Notes under the pieces: model-generated
What the model was told of the DNA's origin: nothing
Database searches by the model: none
What the model saw: the letters and a program-made list of their open reading frames with translations, nothing else
Part shown: positions 1 through 6,879 of the stretch, in pieces
Layout of the letters: the number at the start of each line of letters is the position of its first letter
Numbering within the stretch: the first letter of the stretch is position 1
Source: JAVBOJ01 sp031550755
GTDB taxonomy: Bacteria > Bacillota > Clostridia > Oscillospirales > UBA929
Reading direction: 5' to 3'
DNA: 27,949 nt
NCBI GenBank assembly: GCA_031550755.1
Contig: JAVBOJ010000110.1
Location: 1-27,949, forward strand
Position numbers and translations under genes: made by a program

Positions 1-236
1 CCGTGCGGATGGGCTTGCTGCCCAAAAGCGCCCTGACCGCCGCGCGGCGCGGGTATCAGGGCGTGATCGACAGCCTGTCGTGGGACGGGGACAATCTGCT
101 GGTGGGCAACGTTTGCATCGGCACCGGCGTCGGCGATTACAAACATTACTGCGAGCGGCCGGTGTCGGTCAACGACCTGCACGGCGTGGGCGCGTTTCTT
201 TTGATGTGCGACGAACAGATAACAGTGAACAGATAA
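1..236 (+). CDS. GH105-type unsaturated glycuronyl hydrolase, C-terminal fragment
   Basis: Only the last ~78 residues are in the window; the frame is open to the left edge and the first full codon is at 3. The run GTGVGDYKHY followed by VNDLHGVGAFLLMC matches what I know as the conserved C-terminal end of GH105 (YteR/YesR-like) enzymes. These remove the unsaturated uronic acid from the non-reducing end of oligosaccharides left by polysaccharide lyases, on an (alpha/alpha)6 barrel. The catalytic Asp lies upstream and cannot be checked. The final residues QITVNR and the TAA stop at 234-236 are encoded by AGATAAC heptad repeats, so the native end may have been replaced by repeat sequence just after the conserved domain. 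The family call is from memory of the motif, not from a search. Confidence 0.72.
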   Translation, partial: VRMGLLPKSALTAARRGYQGVIDSLSWDGDNLLVGNVCIGTGVGDYKHYCERPVSVNDLHGVGAFLLMCDEQITVNR

Positions 237-257
237 CAGATAACAGATAAGGATGCG
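213..257 (+). repeat. Heptad repeat family A, copy 1
   Basis: Four near-perfect AGATAAC units followed by GATAAGGATGCGG. It supplies the last codons and the stop of the GH105 gene. The heptad end faces the 3' end of the gene and the GC-rich end points away. Confidence 0.85.
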
Positions 258-294
258 GGGCGCGTTTGCCGCCCTACACGGCCGGGAGGAGCCT

Positions 295-369
295 ATGAAA
301 CGCTCCGACACCATAGACGCGCGGCTGACCATGGAAGACTTTTACGCAAAGCTGACGCTGTGCAGATAA
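295..369 (+). CDS. Small ORF of 24 codons, possible truncated gene
   Basis: ATG at 295 is preceded by GGGAGGA at 284-290, a good ribosome binding site with 4 nt spacing. The predicted product starts MKRSDTIDARLTMEDFYAKL and stops at 367-369, where the sequence becomes AGATAAC repeat. I do not recognise the sequence. Two readings fit. It may be the 5' remnant of a gene that followed the GH105 gene in a sugar-degradation operon and was cut off by the repeat. Or it may be a genuine short peptide. The coding call rests on the ribosome binding site and the position only. Confidence 0.35.
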   Translation: MKRSDTIDARLTMEDFYAKLTLCR

Positions 370-398
370 CAACGAACAGATAACAGAGATCAGATAAA
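363..398 (+). repeat. Heptad repeat family A, copy 2
   Basis: Degenerate AGATAAC units (CAGATAACAACGAACAGATAAC, split here as a degenerate pair) leading into GATAAAGACGCGGG. It contains the stop codon of the 24-codon ORF and runs into the hairpin at 399-433. Confidence 0.75.
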
Positions 399-433
399 GA
401 CGCGGGAGCCCCGTTTTGGGGAAAGCCCGCGTC
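399..433. terminator. Strong hairpin between convergent transcription units
   Basis: GACGCGGG (399-406) pairs perfectly with CCCGCGTC (426-433), and inside it CCCC (409-412) pairs with GGGG (418-421). It lies between the + strand unit ending at 369 and mfd ending at 476 on the minus strand. There is no clear U tract on either side, so a role as a transcript end barrier is inferred. Confidence 0.5.
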
Positions 434-441
434 CTTCGTTT

Positions 442-478
442 CCATATCTGTTATCTGTTATCCGTTATCTGTTATCTA
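442..478 (-). repeat. Heptad repeat family A, copy 3
   Basis: Reverse orientation: on the minus strand five heptads with AGATAACAGATAACGG follow directly from the TAG stop of mfd at 478-476. With copy 2 it forms a long inverted repeat around the hairpin at 399-433. Confidence 0.85.
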
Positions 479-3400
479 TTCATCCGCGCCATACGCGCGA
501 ATGAATCCCCTCGCTTCGGCCAGCACATCCGCACCCGCCGGCAGCCTCAGCGACAGATGCGGCGTGTCGCCCGCGCCGAAGAGAACCCGGCCGCGATAGG
601 CTTGGTCGCCGCACAGCGCCGCCACCCGGCGGATGTCCGGCGTCCGCAGGGAAAAGAGCAGGCGTTCGCCCTTTTGGCTGATGTCCGAAACGCCCTGTGC
701 GCCCGCCTCGGCGCGCAGCAGCGCCACCTGCAGCAGCGCCGCGACGCTTTTGGGCGGGTCGCCGAAGCGGTCGATCAGCTCGTCCAGCAGGTCGGCGGAC
801 TCCTCCTCGGTCTGCACGGCGGCCATGCGGCGGTAAAGATCCATCCGTTGCCCCGGCGATTTCACATACGATTCCGGAATCCCGGCGGCCACCGCCAAAT
901 CGGCCACGCAGTCGCGCGGCGGCGGGGCTTGCTCGCCCCTCTGCTCGAGGACGGCCTCCTCGAGAAGCTTCAAGTACATATCATATCCGACGCTCATCAG
1001 ATGCCCCGACTGCTCCGCGCCGAGGACGTTGCCCGCGCCGCGTATCTCCAGATCGCGCATGGCGATTTTAAAGCCCGAGCCGAACTCGGCAAACTCCCGG
1101 ATGGCGGTCAGCCGCTTGGTGGCCACCTCGGTGAGCACCTTGCCCGGTCGGAAGGTCAGGTAGGCATACGCGTGGCGCGGGCTGCGGCCCACCCGCCCGC
1201 GAATCTGGTGCAGCTGCGCCAGCCCCATTTTTTCGGCGTCCTCGATGATCAGCGTGTTGACGTTGGGGATGTCGATGCCGGTTTCAATAATCGTCGTGCA
1301 GACCAGCACCTGAATGCGCCCCTCGACCGTGCCGCGCATCACGTCGCCCAGCGTCTCCTCGTCCATCTGTCCGTGCGCCACCGCCACCGTCACGCCGGGC
1401 AGGGAGGCGGCCAGCCGGGCGGCCGTTTTGTCGATGCTCTCCACCCGGTTGTGCAGATAATACACCTGCCCGCCCCGGGCAATCTCGCGCCGCACAGCGT
1501 CCAGCAAAATCGACGGCTCATGCTCCAGCACAAAGGTTTGCACCGGGTAGCGGTCGCGCGGGGCCCCCTCGATGGTGGACATATCGCGGATGCCGGACAG
1601 CGCCATGTTGAGCGTGCGCGGAATGGGCGTCGCCGTCAGGGTCAGCGCGTCCACCTGCCGGCTCATCTCCTTGAGCCGCTCCTTGTGGGTCACGCCGAAG
1701 CGCTGCTCCTCGTCGATGATGAGCAGGCCGAGGTCCTTGAACACAATGTTTTTCTGCAACAATTTATGCGTACCCACGACGAGATCCAGCTCCCCTGCGC
1801 GGAGCTTGGCCGCCGTCTCCTTGAGCTGCGCCGGCGGGACAAAGCGGCTCATCACCGCCATGCGCACCGGATAATCGGCAAAGCGCCGCGTCGCCGTCTG
1901 GAAATGCTGCATGGCCAGCACGGTGGTCGGCACAAGGATGGCCGCCTGTTTGCCGCCGAGGACGCATTTCATCACGGCACGCAGGGCGACCTCGGTTTTG
2001 CCGAAGCCCACGTCGCCGCAGAGCAGACGATCCATCGGGATCTCCAGCTCCATGTCGGCCTTGATTTCCCGCGCACAGCGCAGCTGATCGTCTGTTTCGA
2101 TGTATTCAAAGGCCTCCTCAAAGCCCTGCTGCCAGTCGTTGTCGGGCGGAAAGGCGAAGCCCTTGTTTTTTTTGCGCTCGGCGTAGAGCTTCACGAGCCC
2201 CTCGGCCAGATCCTTGGCCGCCGCCTTGGCGCGGCTTTTGGCGCGTTGCCATTCGCCGCCGCCCAGCCGGTGCAGCTTGGCGGGGGAATCCTCGCCCGCG
2301 CCGATGTACTTGGAGACGAGGTGCAGCTGGGTCACGGGGACATAGAGCCCGTCGCCGCCGCCGTAGGCGATGTGGATATAGTCGCGGCTTATTTTGTCCA
2401 CTTCCATTTTGACAATGCCGGTAAACCGGCCGATGCCGTGGTGCTCATGCACCACAAGATCGCCCGGCGTCAGGTCGGCGTACGACGCCACCCGCCCCCG
2501 CGCGTCACGGCGCACCGGTTTTTTGGCGCGGTGCGCCCCGGCAATGAGCTGCCCCTCGGACAGCACGACCAGCTTCAGCGCGGGATATTCCAGCCCGGCC
2601 GACAGCCCGCCGAGGGCAATGGTCACCTGCCCGTGCGCCGGCGGCTCGAGCAGGCCGTAATCGAGGGCGGCGGGCAGCCCCGCCTCGGCCAACATTTCCT
2701 GCAAGCGGGCGGCCTGCCGCTGGTTGACGCAGAGCATCGCCACGGCGAAGCCCTCGGCGCAGTAGGCGCGGACGTCCCGCGCCGCCGTTTCCAGACTGCC
2801 GCCGTAGGACGGGAGCTGCTTGGCGACGATGTTGACAATCGCGCGCGGCGGCAGGGGCGAGCGCCCCGGCAAAATCGCGTCCAGCGTCACCCGGGCAAAC
2901 GGCTCCACCGCGCGGAAAAAGTCGGTTTCCGACAGCGAAAAATCCGCCATCGCCGGGGACAAAATCCCGGTTTCCAGCAGGGTTTCGATGTCCTGATTCT
3001 GCCGCCAGTGGTGGTTTTGGATGCGCTCGGACAGCCGCCCCTGCTCGACAAAAAAGAAGATCGTGTCCCGCGGAAAATGGGACACCGCCGTCGCCCCCTC
3101 GGGGTAGACCGCCGGCAGGTACCGGTCGATGGCCGGCAGCCGCCCGGTTTCCCGCAGGCGCTCAATGTCCTGCCGCAGCGTTGTTTTAAGGGAATCGGAG
3201 GCTTTTTGGCCCAGACCCTCCATGGCCGCCAGAAGCCCCGGCGCCCCGCCCGGCGCGGCCGACAGCAGCACCTCGGCCACCGGCAGCAGCGTCACCTGCG
3301 GGATATCGCCGGTGCGGCGCTGTGTCTCGGGGTCAAAGCGCGAGAGGGTGTCGATCTCGTCGCCGAAAAACTCCGTGCGCACCGGGCCCTCCCCGGGCGG

Positions 3401-3949
3401 ATAAAAGTCAATGATGCCGCCGCGCCGGGCGAACTGCCCCACGCCCTCGACCTGCTCGCTTCGCGCATAGCCGCCGGCGGTCAGGCGGGCCGTCAGCTCC
3501 TCGGGCGACAGGGCCTTGCCCGGCTTGAGGACGCAGAGCACCTGCCCCAGCGTCTCGCGCGACAGGGTGCGCTGCAAAAACGCGTCCGCCGGGCCGACGA
3601 CGATGGGCGCCTGCCCTCCGTGCAGCCGGGACAGGGTCAGCAGCCGCGCCTGTTCCCACTCGCGCGACAGGGTTTCCACATGGTGGAGCGTTAGCTCCCG
3701 CGTCGGCAGGGACAGCGGGTTTTCCCCCGCCCAGACGGCAATATCGGCCATGAGCGCCGCCGCCTCGGCCTCGTCGGGGCAGACGACCGCCACGGGTCGC
3801 CCCGTCAGCCGCCGCAACGCGCCGATGAGGTGCGCCTGATGGGCGCGCGAAAGGCCGCCCGCCGCCACCGGGGTATCCCCCGCGGCCACGCGCGACAGCA
3901 ATTTTTTCATTTCGGGCAGCTCACAAAGCGCCCGGCACAGCGTCAGCAT
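476..3949 (-). CDS. mfd: Transcription-repair coupling factor Mfd
   Basis: 1157 residues, close to the usual ~1150-1180. Mfd binds RNA polymerase stalled at DNA damage, displaces it with its translocase motor and recruits UvrA. The N-terminal third is the UvrB-like module (for example EQVEGVGQFARRGGIIDFYPP at about 165-185). The RNA-polymerase-interacting domain lies at about 485-560 and contains GDLVVHEHHGIGRFTG. The translocase follows: Walker A GDVGFGKTE at 645-653, DEEQ at 746-749, TATPIPRTL at 772-780, TIIETGIDIPN at 886-896 and motif VI QIRGRVGR at 915-922. The C-terminal TRCF domain completes it. ATG at 3949 is preceded by GAAGG with suitable spacing. A clear promoter lies at 4009-3981. 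The stop codon abuts heptad repeat copy 3. The long + strand frame opposite is a shadow of high GC at codon position 3. Confidence 0.98.
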   Translation of the reverse strand: MLTLCRALCELPEMKKLLSRVAAGDTPVAAGGLSRAHQAHLIGALRRLTGRPVAVVCPDEAEAAALMADIAVWAGENPLSLPTRELTLHHVETLSREWEQARLLTLSRLHGGQAPIVVGPADAFLQRTLSRETLGQVLCVLKPGKALSPEELTARLTAGGYARSEQVEGVGQFARRGGIIDFYPPGEGPVRTEFFGDEIDTLSRFDPETQRRTGDIPQVTLLPVAEVLLSAAPGGAPGLLAAMEGLGQKASDSLKTTLRQDIERLRETGRLPAIDRYLPAVYPEGATAVSHFPRDTIFFFVEQGRLSERIQNHHWRQNQDIETLLETGILSPAMADFSLSETDFFRAVEPFARVTLDAILPGRSPLPPRAIVNIVAKQLPSYGGSLETAARDVRAYCAEGFAVAMLCVNQRQAARLQEMLAEAGLPAALDYGLLEPPAHGQVTIALGGLSAGLEYPALKLVVLSEGQLIAGAHRAKKPVRRDARGRVASYADLTPGDLVVHEHHGIGRFTGIVKMEVDKISRDYIHIAYGGGDGLYVPVTQLHLVSKYIGAGEDSPAKLHRLGGGEWQRAKSRAKAAAKDLAEGLVKLYAERKKNKGFAFPPDNDWQQGFEEAFEYIETDDQLRCAREIKADMELEIPMDRLLCGDVGFGKTEVALRAVMKCVLGGKQAAILVPTTVLAMQHFQTATRRFADYPVRMAVMSRFVPPAQLKETAAKLRAGELDLVVGTHKLLQKNIVFKDLGLLIIDEEQRFGVTHKERLKEMSRQVDALTLTATPIPRTLNMALSGIRDMSTIEGAPRDRYPVQTFVLEHEPSILLDAVRREIARGGQVYYLHNRVESIDKTAARLAASLPGVTVAVAHGQMDEETLGDVMRGTVEGRIQVLVCTTIIETGIDIPNVNTLIIEDAEKMGLAQLHQIRGRVGRSPRHAYAYLTFRPGKVLTEVATKRLTAIREFAEFGSGFKIAMRDLEIRGAGNVLGAEQSGHLMSVGYDMYLKLLEEAVLEQRGEQAPPPRDCVADLAVAAGIPESYVKSPGQRMDLYRRMAAVQTEEESADLLDELIDRFGDPPKSVAALLQVALLRAEAGAQGVSDISQKGERLLFSLRTPDIRRVAALCGDQAYRGRVLFGAGDTPHLSLRLPAGADVLAEARGFIRAYGADE

Positions 3950-3980
3950 AGAAAACCTTCTTCAAACGAAATGGGAGAGT

Positions 3981-4009
3981 ATTATATCATGCGGGCAGCG
4001 GCGGGGCAA
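3981..4009 (-). promoter_or_regulatory. Promoter of mfd
   Basis: On the minus strand: -35 TTGCCC at 4009-4004, 17-nt spacer, -10 TATAAT at 3986-3981. It lies about 32 nt upstream of the mfd start and directly beside heptad repeat copy 4. Confidence 0.75.
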
Positions 4010-4010
4010 G

Positions 4011-4036
4011 ATAGATAACAGATACTAGATAACAGT
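4011..4036 (+). repeat. Heptad repeat family A, copy 4
   Basis: ATAGATAACAGATACTAG followed by ATAACAG, immediately upstream of the mfd -35 box. It lacks the GGGAYGCGG end. With copy 5 it forms an inverted pair around two short hairpins. One of the three copies not placed at the 3' end of a gene. Confidence 0.7.
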
Positions 4037-4042
4037 TGTGGT

Positions 4043-4083
4043 GTCGGCGAAGCCGACGAATCAATGATCGCGCTTCGCGCGAT
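4043..4083. repeat. Two perfect hairpins between inverted heptad arrays
   Basis: GTCGGC gaa GCCGAC at 4043-4057 and ATCGCGC ttc GCGCGAT at 4067-4083. The first hairpin recurs with loop gga at 27274-27288, so it is a dispersed motif. Neither is followed by a T tract. Confidence 0.65.
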
Positions 4084-4088
4084 TCCTC

Positions 4089-4121
4089 ATCTGTTATCTG
4101 TTATCTACTATCTGTTATCTA
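4089..4121 (-). repeat. Heptad repeat family A, copy 5
   Basis: On the minus strand, TAGATAACAGATAGTAG and two more heptads follow directly from the Smr-protein stop; the TAG stop at 4121-4119 overlaps the first unit. Confidence 0.8.
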
Positions 4122-4466
4122 CAGCACAACAATCGTCATCCCGTTGTTGTGCCTGTCCAAATCCGCGTCCCTCCGCAGGTCGGGGCAGGCGGCGAAGGCG
4201 CGGCGGGTGGCCTCGTCAAAGATGGAAAACTGCTCGCCGGGGATGATCTCGCGCACCAGCCCCCGGGACTTTTGACGCGCCAGATAGGCGCGCGTCTCGG
4301 TGCGGATGCGTCCGCCCGTCCCCGACGAGCCGTAGCCGTGGATCAGCTTGAGCGCCGCGTAGCCCAGCTCGCGCGATGTGTGCAGGGCATGGGTGACCCG
4401 CCGCACGGCGGTATCCGCCGTGGGCATGTCTCCTTTGATATTCAGCTCCCGCACACCGCTTTGCAT
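4119..4466 (-). CDS. Small Smr-domain protein
   Basis: 115 residues. The first ~80 match the Smr domain (the MutS2 C-terminal module): an ELNIKG opening, a helix TADTAVRRVTHALHTS, then the hallmark LIHGYGSSGTGG with HGxG. Smr domains bind or nick nucleic acid; MutS2-linked ones act in recombination control and ribosome rescue. The role of a free-standing Smr protein of this size is not known to me. ATG at 4466 lies inside the end of the upstream glutamine amidotransferase gene (25-nt overlap), with AAAGG upstream, so translation is probably coupled. It ends in heptad repeat copy 5. Confident on domain, not on role. Confidence 0.82.
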   Translation of the reverse strand: MQSGVRELNIKGDMPTADTAVRRVTHALHTSRELGYAALKLIHGYGSSGTGGRIRTETRAYLARQKSRGLVREIIPGEQFSIFDEATRRAFAACPDLRRDADLDRHNNGMTIVVL

Positions 4467-5116
4467 TGCGCCACAAACCTTTCAAACAGAGGGGCCATAT
4501 CGGGCAGCTCGGCGCGGAAAAACCGGCCGGTCATCCGCTCGGGATGCCATTGTACACCCCACCAGGGCTTTTGTCCATGCTGCACCGCCTCGACAACGCC
4601 GTCCGCCGTCCAGGCCGTGGCCGAAAGCCCCTGCCCCAGCGTGTCGATGGCCTGATGATGATGGGAATTGACCGGGAAATGCTCGCCCCAGACCGCCGAA
4701 AACGGATGCCCCGCCTGCACCGGATGGACGACGTCGCTGTGGGAGATCCCGCGCTGGCTGGGCAGATCCTGCACCAGGGTCCCGCCGAGGGCGATGTTGA
4801 GCAGCTGCACCCCCCGGCAGATGCCGAAGACGGGGCGTCCCCCCTCCAGAAAGGCGCGCAGCAGCGCCAGCTCCTGCCGGTCGCGCTCGTGGTTGATGTC
4901 CACCGAGGGCAGCGGCCGCTGGCCGTACAAAATCGGGTCGGCGTCCACCCCGCCGGTCAGCAGCAGACCGGCGTAAGGCCCGGCCTCTCCGGTCAGCGCC
5001 AGCGCGGGCAGCCCGCCGGCGGCCTCGACCGCCTCGGCATAGGCCGCGGGAAGCTTGTAATACGGGACGCCGCCCTCCGGGGCGGGGTTGCCGGTGAGCA
5101 GGATGAGGGGTTTCAT
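4442..5116 (-). CDS. Class I glutamine amidotransferase, PuuD-like (peptidase C26)
   Basis: 224 residues from ATG at 5116, chosen because GGAGGG lies 7 nt upstream on the minus strand; an open frame continues further upstream but only through repeat sequence. The nucleophile elbow FGICRGVQLLN carries Cys100, and WGVQWHPE supplies His191 and Glu193, the complete triad of gamma-glutamyl hydrolases. LLLTGGVDADPILYGQ at 51-66 is typical of the PuuD / gamma-glutamyl-GABA hydrolase branch, which cleaves gamma-glutamyl amides in polyamine and amine degradation. No other polyamine gene is nearby, so the substrate is open. It is co-transcribed with, and overlaps, the Smr gene. Confidence 0.88.
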   Translation of the reverse strand: MKPLILLTGNPAPEGGVPYYKLPAAYAEAVEAAGGLPALALTGEAGPYAGLLLTGGVDADPILYGQRPLPSVDINHERDRQELALLRAFLEGGRPVFGICRGVQLLNIALGGTLVQDLPSQRGISHSDVVHPVQAGHPFSAVWGEHFPVNSHHHQAIDTLGQGLSATAWTADGVVEAVQHGQKPWWGVQWHPERMTGRFFRAELPDMAPLFERFVAQCKAVCGS

Positions 5117-5162
5117 GCGATATCCCTCCTGTCGTATTTGCGAGACGTGCCGATCCCCATTG

Positions 5163-5190
5163 TGTAGGGGCGAACTGTGTTCGCCCGGCG
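5163..5190 (+). repeat. GTAGGGGC palindrome family B, copy 1
   Basis: TGTAGG, then GGGCGAAC (5168-5175) pairing with GTTCGCCC (5179-5186) around a 3-nt loop, then GGCG. It sits upstream of the glutamine amidotransferase gene. The same framework with different stem bases recurs elsewhere in the window. Confidence 0.8.
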
Positions 5191-5205
5191 TATCCCCAAT
5201 TTCGT

Positions 5206-5230
5206 TTTCACGCCCCCGTCCCAAAACGAG
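5206..5230 (+). repeat. Fragment of family C repeat edge
   Basis: TCACGCCCCCGTCC followed by AAAACG. The same string follows the large hairpin of family C at 27611 and occurs at 6648 and 24493. It appears to be a remnant or a separate mobile edge. Confidence 0.55.
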
Positions 5231-5241
5231 GATAGGACAGC

Positions 5242-5268
5242 TTGACAAAAACAATCCCTTGTTATACC
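5242..5268 (+). promoter_or_regulatory. Probable promoter of ilvA
   Basis: Perfect -35 TTGACA at 5242-5247. The best -10 is TATACC at 5263-5268 with a short 15-nt spacer, so the -10 assignment is uncertain. AACAA/TTGTT forms a small inverted repeat in the spacer. Confidence 0.45.
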
Positions 5269-5332
5269 GTATGAAAAATAGGGTTCTTCCATGCAAAAAA
5301 GCATATACTACTCTAAAAAGGGGATGCGTTTG

Positions 5333-6508
5333 ATGAACCTGCCCACCCTGGCCGATGTGCAAACAGCCCGCGAAACCCTGCGCGGCATGGCGCGTGAGAC
5401 AGACCTCCTGCCGACGTCCAGCTCGGTGTTTGGGGCGTGGCCGGTCTATCTCAAGGCGGAAAATTTACAGCGTGCCGGCAGCTTTAAGGTGCGCGGGGCG
5501 TACAACCGCATCGCGGCGCTGTCGCCCGGGGAACGGGCGCGCGGCGTCATCTGCGCGTCGGCGGGCAATCACGCCCAGGGCGTGGCGCTGGCGGCGGGTC
5601 TGTTGGGCATCAAGGCCACCATTGTCATGCCGGACGGCGCGCCGCTGTCCAAGCAGGAGGCCACCCGTGCCTATGGCGGCGAGGTGGTGCTGCACGGCGG
5701 CAACTTTGACGAGGCGCTGGCCCACGCGCTGGAAATTGGAAAAGACGCCTGCTTTATCCACGCCTTTGACGACCCGCTGGTCATCGCCGGACAGGGCACG
5801 GTGGGTCTGGAAATATTGGAGCAGCTGCCCGATTGCGATACCATCGTCGTCCCGGTGGGCGGCGGCGGGCTGATCGCCGGGATCGGCTTGGCGGTCAAGA
5901 CGCTGCGGCCGGAGATCAAGGTCATCGGCGTCGAGCCGGAAAAGGCCGCGTCGATGCACAAGAGCCGCGAGGCGGGGCATATTTTGGCGCTGGAGGGCGT
6001 GCGGTCGTTGGCTGACGGTGTGGCGGTCGGCCAGCCGGGCCGGCTGACCTATGAGCTGTGTACGCGGTATGTCGATGAGGTGGTCACGGTCACCGAGCGG
6101 GAGATTGCCATGGCCATGCTGATCTTGCTGGAACGCATGAAGCTGATGGCCGAGGGCGCTGGCGCGGTGGCGCTGGCGGCGGCGCTGACCGGCAAGATTG
6201 AAAAACGCGGCAAGACGGTGGTTATTTTATCCGGCGGCAACGTCGATGTCAATATTTTGGAACAGGCGCTGGATCTCGGCCTGCGAGAGGCCGGACGGCG
6301 CATGACCCTGTCCACCCTGTTGCAGGATCGCCCCGGCAAGCTGGCGCGTCTGCTGGACACGGTGGCCGATCTCGGCGCGAATGTTCTGACGGTGGAGCAG
6401 GACCGCGCCGCGCTGGACGCCGCGCCCGGGCAGGTCAAGGTGACACTGTGTCTCGAAACCCGCGACCGTGCGCACATCGAGGCGATTCGCGCGGCGGTGA
6501 ACAGTTGA
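5333..6508 (+). CDS. ilvA: Threonine ammonia-lyase (threonine dehydratase) with ACT domain
   Basis: 391 residues. A PLP enzyme that deaminates threonine to 2-oxobutanoate, the first step toward isoleucine. The PLP lysine is Lys52 in GSFKVRGAYNR; the cofactor phosphate loop is VGGGGLIAGI at 175-184; ASAGNHAQG at 75-83 is the substrate loop. An ACT domain occupies about 325-390 (LSTLLQDRPGKLARLLDTV), the layout of the ~400-residue TdcB/IlvA form with a short regulatory domain rather than the 500-residue biosynthetic form. ATG at 5333 fits AAAAGGGG at 5315-5323 best; ATGs at 5291 and 5324 are in frame but badly spaced. Isoleucine synthesis versus threonine catabolism cannot be settled from context, since no ilv or tdc neighbour is present. 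Confidence 0.93.
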   Translation: MNLPTLADVQTARETLRGMARETDLLPTSSSVFGAWPVYLKAENLQRAGSFKVRGAYNRIAALSPGERARGVICASAGNHAQGVALAAGLLGIKATIVMPDGAPLSKQEATRAYGGEVVLHGGNFDEALAHALEIGKDACFIHAFDDPLVIAGQGTVGLEILEQLPDCDTIVVPVGGGGLIAGIGLAVKTLRPEIKVIGVEPEKAASMHKSREAGHILALEGVRSLADGVAVGQPGRLTYELCTRYVDEVVTVTEREIAMAMLILLERMKLMAEGAGAVALAAALTGKIEKRGKTVVILSGGNVDVNILEQALDLGLREAGRRMTLSTLLQDRPGKLARLLDTVADLGANVLTVEQDRAALDAAPGQVKVTLCLETRDRAHIEAIRAAVNS

Positions 6509-6598
6509 CGTTTTCGACAATATTCGCATTCGCGGTTCTGATGCCGTCGCTGAAAGACAACAAAAAGAAATAAACCGCCCCCACGAAGGACGCGGCGT

Positions 6599-6634
6599 CA
6601 GATAACGGAGAATAGAGTACGGATAGGGATGCGG
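6599..6634 (+). repeat. Heptad repeat family A, copy 6
   Basis: CAGATAACGGAGAATAGAG then GGATAGGGATGCGGC. Sense orientation relative to ilvA, 90 nt beyond its stop. The ilvA stop itself lies in AACAGTTGAC, the same ten bases found at the end of the response regulator gene. Confidence 0.75.
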
Positions 6635-6678
6635 CGGGCGAGGATCAAGCCCCCGTCCATAAAACGGTTGGATACACC

Positions 6679-6707
6679 GGGACGCCGAGGGCGGCGTCCC
6701 CTACATA
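6679..6707 (-). repeat. GTAGGGG palindrome family B, copy 2
   Basis: GGGACGCC (6679-6686) pairs with GGCGTCCC (6693-6700), followed by CTACATA; on the minus strand it reads TGTAGGGGACGCC. A near copy lies at 27641-27662. Confidence 0.8.
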
Positions 6708-6735
6708 CGCGGGGAGACGGGCACGACCCGGGACG

Positions 6736-6879
6736 GCTCGCGCTTCCCTGTCACGCTCGCTCGGGTGCGCGGCCGGTCGTCCAAGCCCGCTCCGAATCTT
6801 TACGGAGAGAACGCTTCGCGTTCTTGGTTCCGCAGATTCTGCGCCGCTTGGCCTCCCTGCGCCCCCGGCGAGACGCTTC
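6736..6879 (+). repeat. Repeat family D, copy 1
   Basis: About 140 bp closely similar to 27312-27450 and 27668-27806. It holds a hairpin AGAACGC ttc GCGTTCT (6808-6824), whose loop middle base is t, g and c in the three copies, and a palindrome CGCAGATTCTGCG. The copy ends exactly at the stop codon of the LRR gene (minus strand, 6882-6880). Confidence 0.85.

Larger units (their letters stand above)
6509..6879. other. 371-bp gene-free gap filled by repeats
   Basis: From ilvA to the end of the LRR gene: about 90 nt with nothing I recognise, heptad copy 6 (6599-6634), the CCCCCGTCC edge of family C (about 6648-6664), palindrome B (6679-6707) and family D copy 1 (6736-6879). The order C-edge, B, D is the same as at 27615-27806, so a composite block has been copied. 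Short frames such as 6629-6883 are translations of the repeat. Confidence 0.75.

Noticed and set aside
213..478. CRISPR array suggested by repeated AGATAAC strings
   Set aside because: Units are 7 bp, tandem, degenerate, without spacers of constant length; no cas genes.
416..3694. Open frame of 1092 codons on the + strand opposite mfd
   Set aside because: Exact antisense shadow of mfd, full of His, Arg, Gln and Gly as expected from reversed high-GC codons, with no domain and no ribosome binding site.
5117..5362. Longer 306-codon form of the glutamine amidotransferase
   Set aside because: The added 82 codons run through a family B palindrome and the ilvA promoter; the ATG at 5116 has an excellent ribosome binding site.
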